This document shows positions 13,208-13,254 of a stretch of DNA of 13,254 nucleotides, one piece after another. The DNA comes from an uncultured Oscillospiraceae bacterium. GTDB taxonomy: Bacteria > Bacillota > Clostridia > Oscillospirales > Acutalibacteraceae. Below the pieces are notes generated by a model. The model made no database searches. It saw only the letters and a program-made list of their open reading frames with translations, and was not told where the DNA came from. The stretch is from contig UQFL01000051.1 in assembly GCA_900540305.1 (NCBI GenBank), positions 1-13,254 of the forward strand, written 5' to 3'. The position numbers and the translations under genes were made by a program. How positions within the stretch are numbered: position 1 is the first letter of the stretch; each line of letters begins with the position of its first letter.

Positions 13208-13254
13208 CTGTCTCTTATACACATCTCCGAGCCCACGAGACCGAGGCTGATCTC
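13208..13254 (-). other. Nextera read-2 adapter with i7 index (not genomic)
   Basis: Bases 13208-13226 are the Tn5 mosaic end CTGTCTCTTATACACATCT. They are followed by CCGAGCCCACGAGAC (13227-13241), the 8-base CGAGGCTG (13242-13249) that matches Nextera index N710 as I recall it, and ATCTC, the start of the P7 side. This is library sequence, not a transposon. Confidence 0.97.

Overview
The window is a metagenome-type contig of low-GC Gram-positive DNA, most like an uncultured gut or rumen Clostridia (Bacillota). The signs are AT-rich codons, strong AGGAGG-type ribosome sites, occasional GTG starts, tight operons and A-tract/T-tract hairpin terminators. The assignment rests on sequence style and gene families and cannot be taken to genus. 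The first 26 and last 47 bases are Illumina Nextera adapter, so the real genomic insert is about 27-13207.

Layout. (1) 44-805, plus strand: an alpha/beta hydrolase resembling feruloyl/cinnamoyl esterases. (2) 827-1702, minus strand: a LysR-type regulator, divergent from (3) 1842-3744: a two-gene operon of a carboxymuconolactone-decarboxylase/cupin fusion and a YqhD/BdhA-like iron alcohol dehydrogenase. The 139-bp divergent region holds a good LysR operator placed to activate the operon and to repress lysR. (4) 3924-11508, plus strand: a five-gene operon with gaps of 27, 20, 13 and 13 bp. It encodes a GH33 sialidase, a GPH-family sugar symporter with a very long charged cytoplasmic tail, an FGGY sugar kinase, L-arabinose isomerase and L-ribulose-5-phosphate 4-epimerase. 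The last four make a complete route from external L-arabinose to D-xylulose-5-phosphate. (5) 11606-13168, minus strand: an extended short-chain dehydrogenase/epimerase fused to a C-terminal Cys4 zinc ribbon, convergent with the arabinose operon.

The most notable points are a sialidase with a full catalytic set leading an arabinose operon with no sialic-acid genes, the transporter's roughly 290-residue tail, the zinc-ribbon fusion, and the LysR operator/promoter arrangement. The adapter at the right end also makes a false N-terminus (MYKRQ...) on the last gene.

No RNA gene, CRISPR array, insertion sequence, riboswitch or replication origin was seen. No stretch over 300 bases lacks a gene. The longest gaps are 3745-3923 (terminator plus promoter region), 1703-1841 (divergent promoters) and 11509-11605 (two terminators).
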